DNA of 28,261 nt, taken from the NCBI RefSeq assembly GCF_051960575.1, contig NZ_JBQCEE010000212.1:1-28261 (forward strand), read 5' to 3'. This DNA is from JBQCEE01 sp051960575. Lineage in GTDB: Bacteria; Actinomycetota; Actinomycetes; Mycobacteriales; Jatrophihabitantaceae. Every line of letters begins with the position of its first letter. Positions within the stretch are counted from its first letter, which is position 1. A program made the position numbers and the translations under genes. Positions 16,739-24,046 of this stretch are shown here, in pieces. The notes under the pieces were generated by a model that saw nothing but the letters and a program-made list of their open reading frames with translations, did no database searches and was not told where the DNA came from.

Positions 16739-18580
16739 TCAGTGCAGGCTGATCTTCACGTCGGTGGTGACGGCATCGATCGACGAGGTGGTGACGACGA
16801 GGTCGAACTGCCACGATCCGGACACCGGCAGGTTGACGCCCGACGACGACCACTGCGTCGGCGAGGCCTTCACCAGGTTCAGCGGCACCGGACCGATCTG
16901 CGCCGCCGTCTGCTGCGCCGACGCGGTGACCTGCTGGGCCGGCGACGAGGTCGTGACGGTTGCCGAGACGACGCCGTGGACGCCACGGTCGAGCCGGATC
17001 GTCACCGACCGTCCGCCGCCGAGCGAGGCCGTCGCCGACACCGGCTGCGCGTACTGCTCGGCCAGCGCCTCCTTGCCGCGGGGCTCGGCGACCAGCACCG
17101 CCGAGGCGACGAGCACCAGGACGCCGAGCAGCACCTCGACGAACACCGCCCGCCGCAGCCGCTCGGCCGGTACCCGGTGCTCGGGCGGCAGGTCGTCGCC
17201 GTCGAAGTACGAATCGTCGACGTCGGTCTCCGTCAACTTCTGTATGACAGATCCGGGACGCGAGGTGTCACTGCCCACCGTCTCGGACGAGCCGCCCGCG
17301 ACGACCGTCGCCGGGACGCGAGCCGCCGGGCGGGGCCGGGAGACAGCGTCCAGCTCGGCCTCGGCCACCGGCGCGGCGACCACCGGCGCCACCGCCAGCC
17401 GCTGCACCGCCTTGCGTGACAGGTTCCCGAGCGCCACCAGCGCCAGGAAGAGCACGATCTTGATGTTGACGAGCCACCCGTAGGTGGTCGTGAACACGGC
17501 GCTCCAGGTACCGACACCCCGCCACGCCGCGTAGGTACCGGTCGAGGCGAGCACGAGCACCGAGGTGAACGCAGTCTTCGAGAAGACCGGCAGCACCACG
17601 CCCAGCTCAGCCGCCGAACGGCGCGGCAGCACCGCCGCCACCAGCATCACCAGCCCGCCGAGCCAGGCCATCATCGCGACGACGTGCAGTCCGTCGAGCA
17701 GCACCGACAGCGCGCGCGGCGAGGTGGTGTCGGCGTGCCCCGAGGCCGCGAAGGTGACCGCGATGCCGGCGCCGAGCGGCCAGGCCAGGATCTCGAAGCG
17801 CGACTCGACGGCATCGTCCTCGAAGGCGCGCGCCAGCAGCGGACCGAGCAGGCCGAGCAGGATCAGCCGCGCCGACACCATGTGGCCGTAGTTGGTGTGC
17901 AGGGTGTCGTCGATGAGCCCGTTGTCGAAGGTCGAGCCGAGCCCGAGCCCGGCGGTGTAGGGGCCCTGCACGAGCAGCGCCAGCACGGCGGCGACCACCG
18001 ACGCGATCCAGCCCGCCGCGACCAGCCGCCGCGAGCGCGAGTCGGTGCGGCCGGCCGGCCAGACGGTCATCGCCAGCCACGCCCCGCCGAGCAGCGCGAT
18101 GCCGGCGTACGACAGCCAGCGCACGACGTCGAAGGCCACCGACGTCGTCCGGTTCACGGTCTCGGTGGTCGCCGACGAACTGGGCTCGAGCAGAGGGCCG
18201 TTGCCCACCACGAACCGCAGCGTGCCCGCGACGGGGTGCGAGTCGGCCGAGACGATGCGGTAGCTGACCGTGTACGTGTCGGGCTTCAGGCCGGGCTTGA
18301 GGTCGTCGGCGACGACACCACCGAGTCCCTTGGGGTGGTACGCGGCGCGGGCGTCGACCCGGGCGCCGCTCGAGTCGGTGACGTGCACGTAGCCGACGGC
18401 GCCCAGCCCCACGCTCTCGTCGAAGGTCAAGGTCACCGTCGTCGGCGCGGACTTCAGCCGCTGCCCGTCCGACGGCGACGAGCCGATGAGCGACGAGTGG
18501 GCACTGGCAGGCCCGGCCAGCAGCAGGGCGGCGAACAGCGTGGCGAACAGCGCGCCGACGACGATGCGCAGGCGTCTCAC
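16739..18580 (-). CDS. CopC-CopD fusion copper protein
   Basis: 613 aa. The signal peptide ends ...GPASA, leaving His as the first mature residue (HSSLIGSSP), which is the N-terminal copper(II) ligand of CopC. The CopC domain (about 30-130) includes D-S-H-P (SADSHPVAGTLRF). A CopD membrane domain follows with eight or so helices (WLSYAGIALLGGAWLAM, TNYGHMVSARLILLGLLGP, LLDGLHVVAMMAWLGGLVML, YGWLVNIKIVLFLALVALGN). A cytoplasmic acidic linker, one more helix and a beta-rich external C-terminal domain complete it; this last domain looks like the YtkA/FixH-type end of YcnJ. Proposed role: copper uptake or handling at the membrane. GTG start overlaps the anti-sigma stop (GTGA), so the two are coupled. 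Longer upstream frame is the shadow of the anti-sigma gene. Confidence 0.9.
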   Translation of the reverse strand: MRRLRIVVGALFATLFAALLLAGPASAHSSLIGSSPSDGQRLKSAPTTVTLTFDESVGLGAVGYVHVTDSSGARVDARAAYHPKGLGGVVADDLKPGLKPDTYTVSYRIVSADSHPVAGTLRFVVGNGPLLEPSSSATTETVNRTTSVAFDVVRWLSYAGIALLGGAWLAMTVWPAGRTDSRSRRLVAAGWIASVVAAVLALLVQGPYTAGLGLGSTFDNGLIDDTLHTNYGHMVSARLILLGLLGPLLARAFEDDAVESRFEILAWPLGAGIAVTFAASGHADTTSPRALSVLLDGLHVVAMMAWLGGLVMLVAAVLPRRSAAELGVVLPVFSKTAFTSVLVLASTGTYAAWRGVGTWSAVFTTTYGWLVNIKIVLFLALVALGNLSRKAVQRLAVAPVVAAPVAEAELDAVSRPRPAARVPATVVAGGSSETVGSDTSRPGSVIQKLTETDVDDSYFDGDDLPPEHRVPAERLRRAVFVEVLLGVLVLVASAVLVAEPRGKEALAEQYAQPVSATASLGGGRSVTIRLDRGVHGVVSATVTTSSPAQQVTASAQQTAAQIGPVPLNLVKASPTQWSSSGVNLPVSGSWQFDLVVTTSSIDAVTTDVKISLH

Positions 18581-19233
18581 GCGACACCCCGCAGCGGCCG
18601 GTCGTCGTGGTCGACGGCGGCCGTCGTGCGCGCACCCGGCCAGGTGGGCGGCAGGGCGCGCTCGAGCCGGTCGAGCACCACGAGCATCACCAGTCCGATC
18701 AGCACGCCGAGGTGGGTGGCCAGCCGCGACACGGTGACCTCCCCGTCCGCCACGTCGTGGATCGACAACCCGATCAGTACCAGCATGAAGGTCGCGAGCA
18801 GCGGCACCAACCCCGACGCCCGCCGGGGTGACGCGGCCGCGGCGACGAAGGCCGCGGCGATGGCCAGGTTGAAGGCCGCGTTCTCGTGCGTGGCGTGCAT
18901 CGACATCGCCATGCCGACCGAGTCGCCCGCGCTGCCGAGGAGCCCGAGCACGATCTGCGCGAGCCCGGCGAGCACCAGCCCCATGCGCAGGGTCAGCCGC
19001 CACCGGTTCACCCGGCCGGCCGGCAGCACGACGTCGGCGGTGATCGCGGCGGACAGGTCGGGCACGTCGACGGCACGGACGCGCACCAGGCGGTGCAGCC
19101 GGGCCGCATCGTCCGCCCATGTCGCACACAGCGAACAGGCGGCACGATGGGCCTCGAACGCAGCCGACGGCACCCCCAGCGCCTCGCCGTCGAGTTGCGC
19201 TGAGAGTGCTTCGCGGAACCGATCGCACCTCAC
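18577..19233 (-). CDS. Membrane anti-sigma factor with ZAS zinc motif and Met/His-rich segment
   Basis: 218 aa. H29-x3-C33-x2-C36 near the N-terminus is the zinc-containing anti-sigma (ZAS) motif that binds ECF sigma factors. Four membrane helices follow (about 84-100, 118-134, 143-160, 175-192). The loop between helices 1 and 2 carries M108-A-M-S-M-H113-A-T-H116-E, suited to copper or another metal. The GTG start at 19233 gives the complete ZAS domain; the frame is open further upstream but overlaps the divergent sigma gene. It is coupled to copCD downstream. A model in which metal binding outside changes release of the sigma factor inside is inference. Confidence 0.85.
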   Translation of the reverse strand: MRCDRFREALSAQLDGEALGVPSAAFEAHRAACSLCATWADDAARLHRLVRVRAVDVPDLSAAITADVVLPAGRVNRWRLTLRMGLVLAGLAQIVLGLLGSAGDSVGMAMSMHATHENAAFNLAIAAAFVAAAASPRRASGLVPLLATFMLVLIGLSIHDVADGEVTVSRLATHLGVLIGLVMLVVLDRLERALPPTWPGARTTAAVDHDDRPLRGVA

Positions 19234-19269
19234 GAGACGATTGGTCGTCGGAGGGTGCCGAACGGTTCC
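19215..19269. promoter_or_regulatory. Divergent GGAAC-type ECF promoter region
   Basis: GGAACC occurs on the plus strand at 19215-19220 and on the minus strand at 19269-19264, forming an inverted pair GGAACCG/CGGTTCC. Each is followed after 17-18 nt by a CGA-containing segment, close to the GGAAC-N16/17-CGT pattern of ECF promoters. The minus copy would start transcription just before the anti-sigma GTG, and the plus copy before the sigma gene. The layout suits autoregulation but is not proved. Confidence 0.4.
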
Positions 19270-19287
19270 CGGGTGTGGACGAGAAGG

Positions 19288-19815
19288 ATGACCGACGTGG
19301 ACGAGATCACCGCCGCCGCGCTGCGGGCCCGCCGCGGCGACCGCGCTGCGGCGACCGAGTTCGTCCGCGCCACCCAGCCGGCCGTCTGGCGGATGTGCGC
19401 CCACCTCGGCAGCCCGGCCGACGCCGACGACCTCACCCAGGAGACCTACGCCCGCGCGTTCGCCTCGCTGCACCGCTTCCTCGGCCGGTCGGAGGCCAAG
19501 ACCTGGCTGCTGACGATCGCCCGCAACACCTGCGCGGACGCAGTGCGCCGGGCGGTGCGTGAGCGGGGACGTCCGATGGAGGCGGCGGGTGTCGCGAGCG
19601 ACCACGCCGAGGGCGTCGCGCTCAACGCCCTGCTCGAGGCGCTCGACCCCGACCGCCGCGAGGCGTTCGTGCTGACGCAGGTCGTCGGACTGTCCTACGC
19701 CGAGGCCGCCGAGGTGTGCGGGTGCCCGGTCGGGACGATCCGGTCGCGCGTCGCCCGTGCCCGCGGCGACCTGGTCGAGGCGATGGGCGGACGCTCCGCC
19801 TCGGCCACCGGCTGA
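19288..19815 (+). CDS. SigC-like ECF RNA polymerase sigma factor
   Basis: 175 aa from ATG 19288 (172 aa from GTG 19297). Region 2 reads LGSPADADDLTQETYARAFASLHRFLG, with the DDLTQE(T/V)F-type core, and region 4 LVGLSYAEAAEVCGCPVGTIRSRVARARGDL is the helix-turn-helix that reads the -35 box. The FLGRSEAKTWLLTIARNTCADAVRR stretch is close to the SigC group of actinobacterial ECF factors. GAGAAGG (19281-19287) directly touches the ATG but is ideally spaced for the GTG three codons later, so the true start may be 19297. It is divergent from its ZAS anti-sigma gene and the copper operon, which it probably controls. A SigC link with copper supply is known in mycobacteria. Confidence 0.92.
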   Translation: MTDVDEITAAALRARRGDRAAATEFVRATQPAVWRMCAHLGSPADADDLTQETYARAFASLHRFLGRSEAKTWLLTIARNTCADAVRRAVRERGRPMEAAGVASDHAEGVALNALLEALDPDRREAFVLTQVVGLSYAEAAEVCGCPVGTIRSRVARARGDLVEAMGGRSASATG

Positions 19816-19824
19816 CCCCATCTG

Positions 19825-20027
19825 TTTGCGCCCCCAATTGACGGGTGGACGCGTCCGAGCCGACAGGTGGCGGCGCAAACACCCACCCCCGGCCCCGCTC
19901 TGCGCCCCCAGTTGACGGGCGGACGCGTCTGAACCGACAGGTGGCGGCGCAAACACCCACCCTCGGCCCCGCTTTGCGCCCCCAGCTGACGGGTGGACGC
20001 GTCCGGACCGACAGGTGGCGGCGCAAA
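19825..20027. repeat. Three tandem copies of a 74-bp-period palindromic repeat
   Basis: Units of 55 bp begin with (T)TTGCGCCCCCA and end with GGCGGCGCAAA at 19825-19879, 19899-19953 and 19973-20027, with spacers of 19 bp between them. Each unit is bounded by inverted GCGCC/GGCGC arms and contains GGACGCGTCC-like centres and CGACAGGTGG. Copies differ by a few bases, mainly at the third base of what would be codons in no real gene. The array fills the gap between convergent sigma and DUF3817 genes. No coding potential is evident. Confidence 0.9.
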
Positions 20028-20058
20028 GGCCGACCCGAGACGGCAGGCCGGGGCTGGG

Positions 20059-20439
20059 TCAGGCCTGCTCGGCCGAGCGGGCGGCGCGGGTGACGTAGTG
20101 CTCGGCGACGAACGACATCGTCGGGATGGTGCCGGCGAGCATGACCAGCGCGTACCGCGGGATCGGCCATCGCAGCCGCACGCCCAGCGCCGCGGTCGCG
20201 ATGACGTAGATCAGGTACAGCCAGCCGTGGGCGACCCAGAGCAGGCCGGTGGCCGGCTCCATGTGCTTGACGCCGGCAGCCTTCATGATCAGCGCGATGG
20301 TGCCGGCGAGCAGCACGACACCGGTGGTGAACGCCATGACGCGGTACCTGGTCAGGTGCCCGCTCGCCGCGGCGAGGGTGCCGGCGGGCAGGGGCGGCTG
20401 GCCGGTGCCGTTCCAGCTGACGGTGCTCGTCGAGGTCAT
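20059..20439 (-). CDS. DUF3817 small integral membrane protein
   Basis: 126 aa. A disordered N-terminus is followed by three membrane helices (about 31-52, 65-87, 94-115) and the DUF3817 pattern: YRVMAFTTGVVLL, WVAHGWLYLIYVIATAALG, then RWPIPRYALVMLAGTIPTMSFVAEHYV. The family is widespread in actinobacteria and of unknown function. The ATG overlaps the stop of the gene before it (ATGA), so the two are translated together. Confidence 0.88.
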   Translation of the reverse strand: MTSTSTVSWNGTGQPPLPAGTLAAASGHLTRYRVMAFTTGVVLLAGTIALIMKAAGVKHMEPATGLLWVAHGWLYLIYVIATAALGVRLRWPIPRYALVMLAGTIPTMSFVAEHYVTRAARSAEQA

Positions 20440-20849
20440 GTCCGTCCTTCGTCCTGCGTCGCGGGCTGCGCGAGGCCGGCCAGGTAGTCGTTGTAGGCCG
20501 CGAGTTCGGGGTCGTCGGCCCGCACGGGCGCCGGCGGCACGTAGCGACGGTAGGTGACCGGGGGCTCGACCCGTTGGGTGGGCTCAGCCGGTGTTGGGTC
20601 GCCCGCACCCGTGCCCGAGCGGGTCGTGCGCACACGGTCGCGCACGAGCCGCGCGAAGAACGCGAGGGTGAAGATGCTGAACGCCCACCACTGCAGGGCG
20701 TAGCCGAAATTCTGCAGACTGAAGTGCTTGCTGTCGCTCACGTCCAGTTGCCAGTGGCCGAGTAGCACCATCGTCACGACCAGCGCGACGGTGAGCAGCG
20801 CGAGCGCCACCCAACCCGGTCGCAGCAGGAAGCGGTACTTGCCGGTCAC
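20436..20849 (-). CDS. Small two-helix membrane protein, unknown function
   Basis: 137 aa. Two membrane helices (about 12-32 and 47-66) with the sequence RFLLRPGWVALALL...LLGHWQLDVSD...NFGYALQWWAFSIFTLAFFARLV, followed by a Pro-rich cytoplasmic tail. Similar short proteins with a (G)xWQL motif stand before DUF3817 genes in other actinobacteria. The N-terminus is distantly like SURF1 (LGxWQ) but the rest is not. It is divergent from the AlkB-like gene across 50 bp. Starting codon is GTG (20849). Confidence 0.75.
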   Translation of the reverse strand: MTGKYRFLLRPGWVALALLTVALVVTMVLLGHWQLDVSDSKHFSLQNFGYALQWWAFSIFTLAFFARLVRDRVRTTRSGTGAGDPTPAEPTQRVEPPVTYRRYVPPAPVRADDPELAAYNDYLAGLAQPATQDEGRT

Positions 20850-20887
20850 CCTCTTAACGGTAATGGCTGCAACGATTAGAACAGGCG

Positions 20888-20893
20888 TACAGT
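20888..20893 (+). promoter_or_regulatory. Candidate -10 box for a leaderless AlkB-like transcript
   Basis: TACAGT ends 6 nt before GTG 20900, placing transcription start at the start codon; no Shine-Dalgarno is seen there. The -35 box is not clear. Confidence 0.45.
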
Positions 20894-20899
20894 CGAGAC

Positions 20900-21523
20900 G
20901 TGGTCGCGTTCCAGGCTTCGCTGTTCGACGAGTCGGTCGAGACGGCCGTGCCGCCGCTCGCCGTCGAGCGCACCCAGCTGTCCGACGGGGCGTGGATCGA
21001 CGTGCAGCGCCGCTGGATCCTCGGCTCCGACAGCCTGTTCGAGCGGCTGCGCGAGACCGTGCCGTGGCATGCCGAGCGGCGTCCGATGTACGACCGGGTT
21101 GTGGCCGTGCCTCGGCTGCTGTCCTTCTTCGGCGAGGGTGACCGTCTGCCCGACCCCGCCCTCGTCCGCGCGAAACAGTTGCTCGACGAGCACTATCTGC
21201 CCGAGGCGGGCGAGCCGTTCGTCACCGCGGGCCTGTGCCTCTATCGCGACGGACGCGACAGCGTGGCCTGGCACGGTGACCGCATCGGCCGCAGCTCGCT
21301 GCACGACACGATGATCGCGATCGTATCGCTCGGCTGTCCCCGGCTGCTGATGCTGCGCCCGAAAGGCGGTGGCGGGCGAACGCTGCGCTACGAGCTCGGG
21401 CACGGCGACCTGCTCGTCATGGGCGGCAGCTGCCAGCGCACCTGGGAGCACGCCGTGCCGAAGACGGCCAAACCGGTCGGGCCCCGCATCAGCGTCCAAT
21501 TCAGGATGTTCGACGTCCGTTGA
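20900..21523 (+). CDS. AlkB-like Fe(II)/2-oxoglutarate dioxygenase
   Basis: 207 aa. Iron ligands H125-x-D127 (WHGDRIG) and H184 (TWEHAVPK), and 2-oxoglutarate/substrate arginines R196 and R202 (GPRISVQFR), match AlkB/ALKBH2-3 enzymes, as does LLVMGGSCQRTWEHAVPK. YRDGRDSVAWHGD is the usual nucleotide-recognition stretch. Expected activity is oxidative removal of alkyl groups (m1A, m3C type) from DNA or RNA. The GTG start fits a leaderless transcript (see -10 box at 20888). It is a single gene followed about 95 nt later by the phosphatase gene on the same strand; co-transcription is uncertain. Confidence 0.92.
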   Translation: MVAFQASLFDESVETAVPPLAVERTQLSDGAWIDVQRRWILGSDSLFERLRETVPWHAERRPMYDRVVAVPRLLSFFGEGDRLPDPALVRAKQLLDEHYLPEAGEPFVTAGLCLYRDGRDSVAWHGDRIGRSSLHDTMIAIVSLGCPRLLMLRPKGGGGRTLRYELGHGDLLVMGGSCQRTWEHAVPKTAKPVGPRISVQFRMFDVR

Positions 21524-21618
21524 GACGGCGCGGCCCGGCGTCGCTTAGAGTGCGCGGGACTGGCGTCCGGCCGAGCACACGCGCTTGATGTCGTCCACCG
21601 ACGAGAAAGCAGCCGCGC

Positions 21619-23241
21619 GTGCCCGACCGCTCCGCCGACATCGGCGCCCCGGACGCGACCCGTCGCCGTGTCCTCTGGGTGGTGGCGCCGGTCGTCGTGC
21701 TCGGGCTGGCGGTGACGGCGATCCTCGCCTGGACGGCGCACGTCATCGACCGCGACACCGAGCGGACGCTGCTGCAGCACCAGACCCGGCAGGCCGCCGC
21801 GGTGATCGAGTCGGCGATCACGCAGAACGTGAACCCGTTGCAGACGGCGCTGGGCATCGCGAACGCGACGCAGGGCTCGCCGTCCGGGTTCACCGACTGG
21901 ATGCGCACCGTCGTCGGCTCCGCCCCACCCGCCCGCTTCGTCGACGTTTCGCTCTGGGACGTGAGCGGACCGCCCCGGCAGCTGGCGAGCATCGGCGTAC
22001 CGACCGGCCAGTCGGCGGGCGCCGTCGGCAGGTTCGCGGCCGGCGCGCCCGGCGTGCCGACGTTCCGGATCGCGCCGCTGACCACCCCGACCGGCCAGCG
22101 CATCGCCTACGCCGTCGGCAGCAAGGGCGGGCGGTATGCCGTCTACGCCGAGCGGGCGATCCCGGCGAACCGGCGGGTGCCGGCCGAGAGCAACCCCGCG
22201 TTCGTCGGCGTGCACTTCGCGACCTACATCGGCACGCGCGAGAGCTTCGCCGCGCTGCAGACCACCGACCGCGCGAACAGCGACCTGCCGCTCACCGGGG
22301 TCGTGGCCCGCGAGCGCATCGACTTCGGCGACCGGATGCTCACGTTGGTGACCACGCCGTCGGGCCATCTCGGCGGGTCGCTCAACGCCGACCTGCCCTG
22401 GCTGCTCATCGTCGGCGGCGTGGTGCTCACCGCGCTCAGCGCCCTGGTCGCCGGCCAGCTCGTGAGCGGCCGCGCCACCGCCGAGTCGGACGCCCGCACC
22501 ATCTCGCGGCTCTACGAGCAGCTCGACGACAACTACCGCGAGATGCGCACCAACGTGGAACTGTTGCAACGCGCGCTGCTGCCGCGCTTCGACCCCGACA
22601 TCCCGGGGCTGGAGGTCGCGTCGCGGTACGTGGCCGGCGCGCGCGGCGTCGACATCGGCGGCGACTGGTACACCGTCGTGCCGATCGACGCCGACCGCTT
22701 CGCCTTCGCCGTCGGCGACGTGTCCGGCCACGGCGTCGAGGCGGCCGCGCTGATGGGCCGGCTGCGCTTCACCCTGCGGGCGTACCTGCTCGAGGGGCAC
22801 GCGCCCGAGGTGGCGCTGAGCATGACCTCGCGCGACCTCGACCTGCGCGTCGACGGGCACATGGCCACCGCGCTCGTCGGGCTCGGCAGCATCCGCGACC
22901 GCACCGTCACCCTCGCCAGCGCCGGGCACCTCGCGCCGCTCGTCGTCGCCGACGGCACGCGCGAGTTCCTCGCCGTGCCGACCGGACGCCCGCTGGGCAT
23001 CGCGCCGACGCAGTACGTCGCCTCGACCCATGTGGTGCCGCCGGGCGCGGCGTTCCTCGCCTTCACCGACGGACTGGTCGAGCGCCGCGGCGAACTCATC
23101 GACGACGGCATGCAGCGGCTGGCCGACGCGGTGCACGGGGGCCGGGCCCTCTCGTCCGAACTGGATGATGTGCTGCGCACCGTCACCCCGAGCGGGTCGG
23201 AGGACGACATCGCGATCCTCGCCCTGCGCTGGACGACCTGA
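21619..23241 (+). CDS. Membrane PP2C/SpoIIE-type Ser/Thr phosphatase with CHASE-like sensor
   Basis: 540 aa. Membrane helices at about 18-40 and 258-282 bracket an extracytoplasmic ~215-residue region resembling a CHASE sensor (helical start HVIDRDTERTLLQHQTRQ, then a mixed fold). The SpoIIE-type PP2C domain (about 320-540) has G347-G-D349-W, G366-D367-V-S-G-H-G, AGHLAPL, FTDGLVERR and E528-D529-D530, the metal-binding acidic set. Such proteins commonly dephosphorylate anti-sigma-factor antagonists in partner-switching pathways; no partner is adjacent here. The chosen GTG has a weak GAGAAAG upstream. No kinase or antagonist domain is fused to it. Confidence 0.9.
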   Translation: MPDRSADIGAPDATRRRVLWVVAPVVVLGLAVTAILAWTAHVIDRDTERTLLQHQTRQAAAVIESAITQNVNPLQTALGIANATQGSPSGFTDWMRTVVGSAPPARFVDVSLWDVSGPPRQLASIGVPTGQSAGAVGRFAAGAPGVPTFRIAPLTTPTGQRIAYAVGSKGGRYAVYAERAIPANRRVPAESNPAFVGVHFATYIGTRESFAALQTTDRANSDLPLTGVVARERIDFGDRMLTLVTTPSGHLGGSLNADLPWLLIVGGVVLTALSALVAGQLVSGRATAESDARTISRLYEQLDDNYREMRTNVELLQRALLPRFDPDIPGLEVASRYVAGARGVDIGGDWYTVVPIDADRFAFAVGDVSGHGVEAAALMGRLRFTLRAYLLEGHAPEVALSMTSRDLDLRVDGHMATALVGLGSIRDRTVTLASAGHLAPLVVADGTREFLAVPTGRPLGIAPTQYVASTHVVPPGAAFLAFTDGLVERRGELIDDGMQRLADAVHGGRALSSELDDVLRTVTPSGSEDDIAILALRWTT

Positions 23242-23255
23242 GCTGCGCGCTTCGA

Positions 23256-23330
23256 CGCCGAGTGACGGAAATGGCCCGCAAACCCACGCGTGTCGGGCCG
23301 TCACTCGACGGAACGGGTCGTCACTCGGCG
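23256..23330. repeat. Palindromic element with three GTGACG/CGTCAC sites
   Basis: CGCCGAGTGACG (23256-23267) is inverted at CGTCACTCGGCG (23319-23330), and a middle copy CCGTCACTCGACGG lies at 23299-23312. An inner GGCCCG/CGGGCC pair (23273-23299) could form a second hairpin. It separates the phosphatase from the convergent deacetylase gene and overlaps the last codons of the latter. A bidirectional terminator or REP role fits. Confidence 0.65.
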
Positions 23331-24046
23331 CGGGTGGCCAGGGCGGCGCGGGCGGCGGGGTAGGTGGCGAGGCGCACGCCGTGGTCGTCCAGTACGGCGC
23401 GGGCGCGGGGGTCGCGGAGCACGGCGCACTCGAGGATGCGCTCGGGGCCGTAGCCTGGCACGTCGTCGCGGGTGCCGGGGTGGCAGCCGAGCTCGGTGAT
23501 GCCGGGCGGCAGCTCGGCGACGATGGTGCGCCACGCGTCCAGCCCGACGAACTCGGGGAACGGGTACCCCTTGCCGTCCTGGCCGTAGAACCGGCCGCAG
23601 TAGGCGATGTCGGCGCACTGGTCGCGTACGGGCACCCCGAGCCGGCGCCCGGCGGCCGCGACGATGCGCCCGACGAGCGGGTCGCGGTGCACGTGCTGGT
23701 GCGAGTCGAGATGGGTCGGCGGGCGTCCGACGAGCTGGACGAAGCGGGCCAGCTGGTACTCGAGCTCGGCGGTCACCGCAGCGACGTCGTCGGACGCCGT
23801 GACCACGTAGCGCTCGTGCCAGTCGCCGTCGGCCCAGTACCACTCGCCGAGGTCGAAGTGCAGCCCGACGCTGAGACCGTCGGGGTTCGCGGCGGCGTAC
23901 GCGCCTGCCGCCGCCGCATCGGGCCAGCGCACCATCAGGCTGGCGCTGGTGACGACGCCGTCGCGGTGGCAGGCGATGGTGCCCTCGTTCACGCCGGGCG
24001 AGCGACCGAAGTCGTCGGCGTTGACGATGAGCACCCGCGCTGTCAT
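23321..24046 (-). CDS. YdjC/ChbG/HpnK-type carbohydrate deacetylase
   Basis: 241 aa. The N-terminal RVLIVNADDFGRSPGVNEG has the metal-binding Asp pair (D11-D12), H63 lies in LHFDLGEW, and HLDSHQHVH (112-120) supplies the second set of metal ligands. These features define the YdjC/ChbG deacetylase family, which removes N-acetyl groups from sugars (chitobiose, or hopanoid sugars in HpnK). Length is normal. The ATG overlaps the kinase-like gene's stop (ATGA). It closes a three-gene operon running towards the convergent phosphatase. The sugar substrate is unknown. Confidence 0.88.
   Translation of the reverse strand: MTARVLIVNADDFGRSPGVNEGTIACHRDGVVTSASLMVRWPDAAAAGAYAAANPDGLSVGLHFDLGEWYWADGDWHERYVVTASDDVAAVTAELEYQLARFVQLVGRPPTHLDSHQHVHRDPLVGRIVAAAGRRLGVPVRDQCADIAYCGRFYGQDGKGYPFPEFVGLDAWRTIVAELPPGITELGCHPGTRDDVPGYGPERILECAVLRDPRARAVLDDHGVRLATYPAARAALATRAE

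Noticed and set aside
18577..19956. 459-codon version of the anti-sigma gene
   Set aside because: The extra 241 codons run antisense through the sigma factor gene and the repeat array; the GTG at 19233 begins just before the ZAS domain.
19825..20027. CRISPR array
   Set aside because: The regular spacing is suggestive, but the 19-bp gaps are near-identical where they can be compared, the 55-bp units are imperfect and self-complementary, and no cas genes are near.
21585..23168. 527-codon frame overlapping the phosphatase gene on the same strand
   Set aside because: The translation is a low-complexity Arg/Pro/His string typical of an out-of-frame reading in GC-rich DNA, whereas the other frame has full PP2C motifs.
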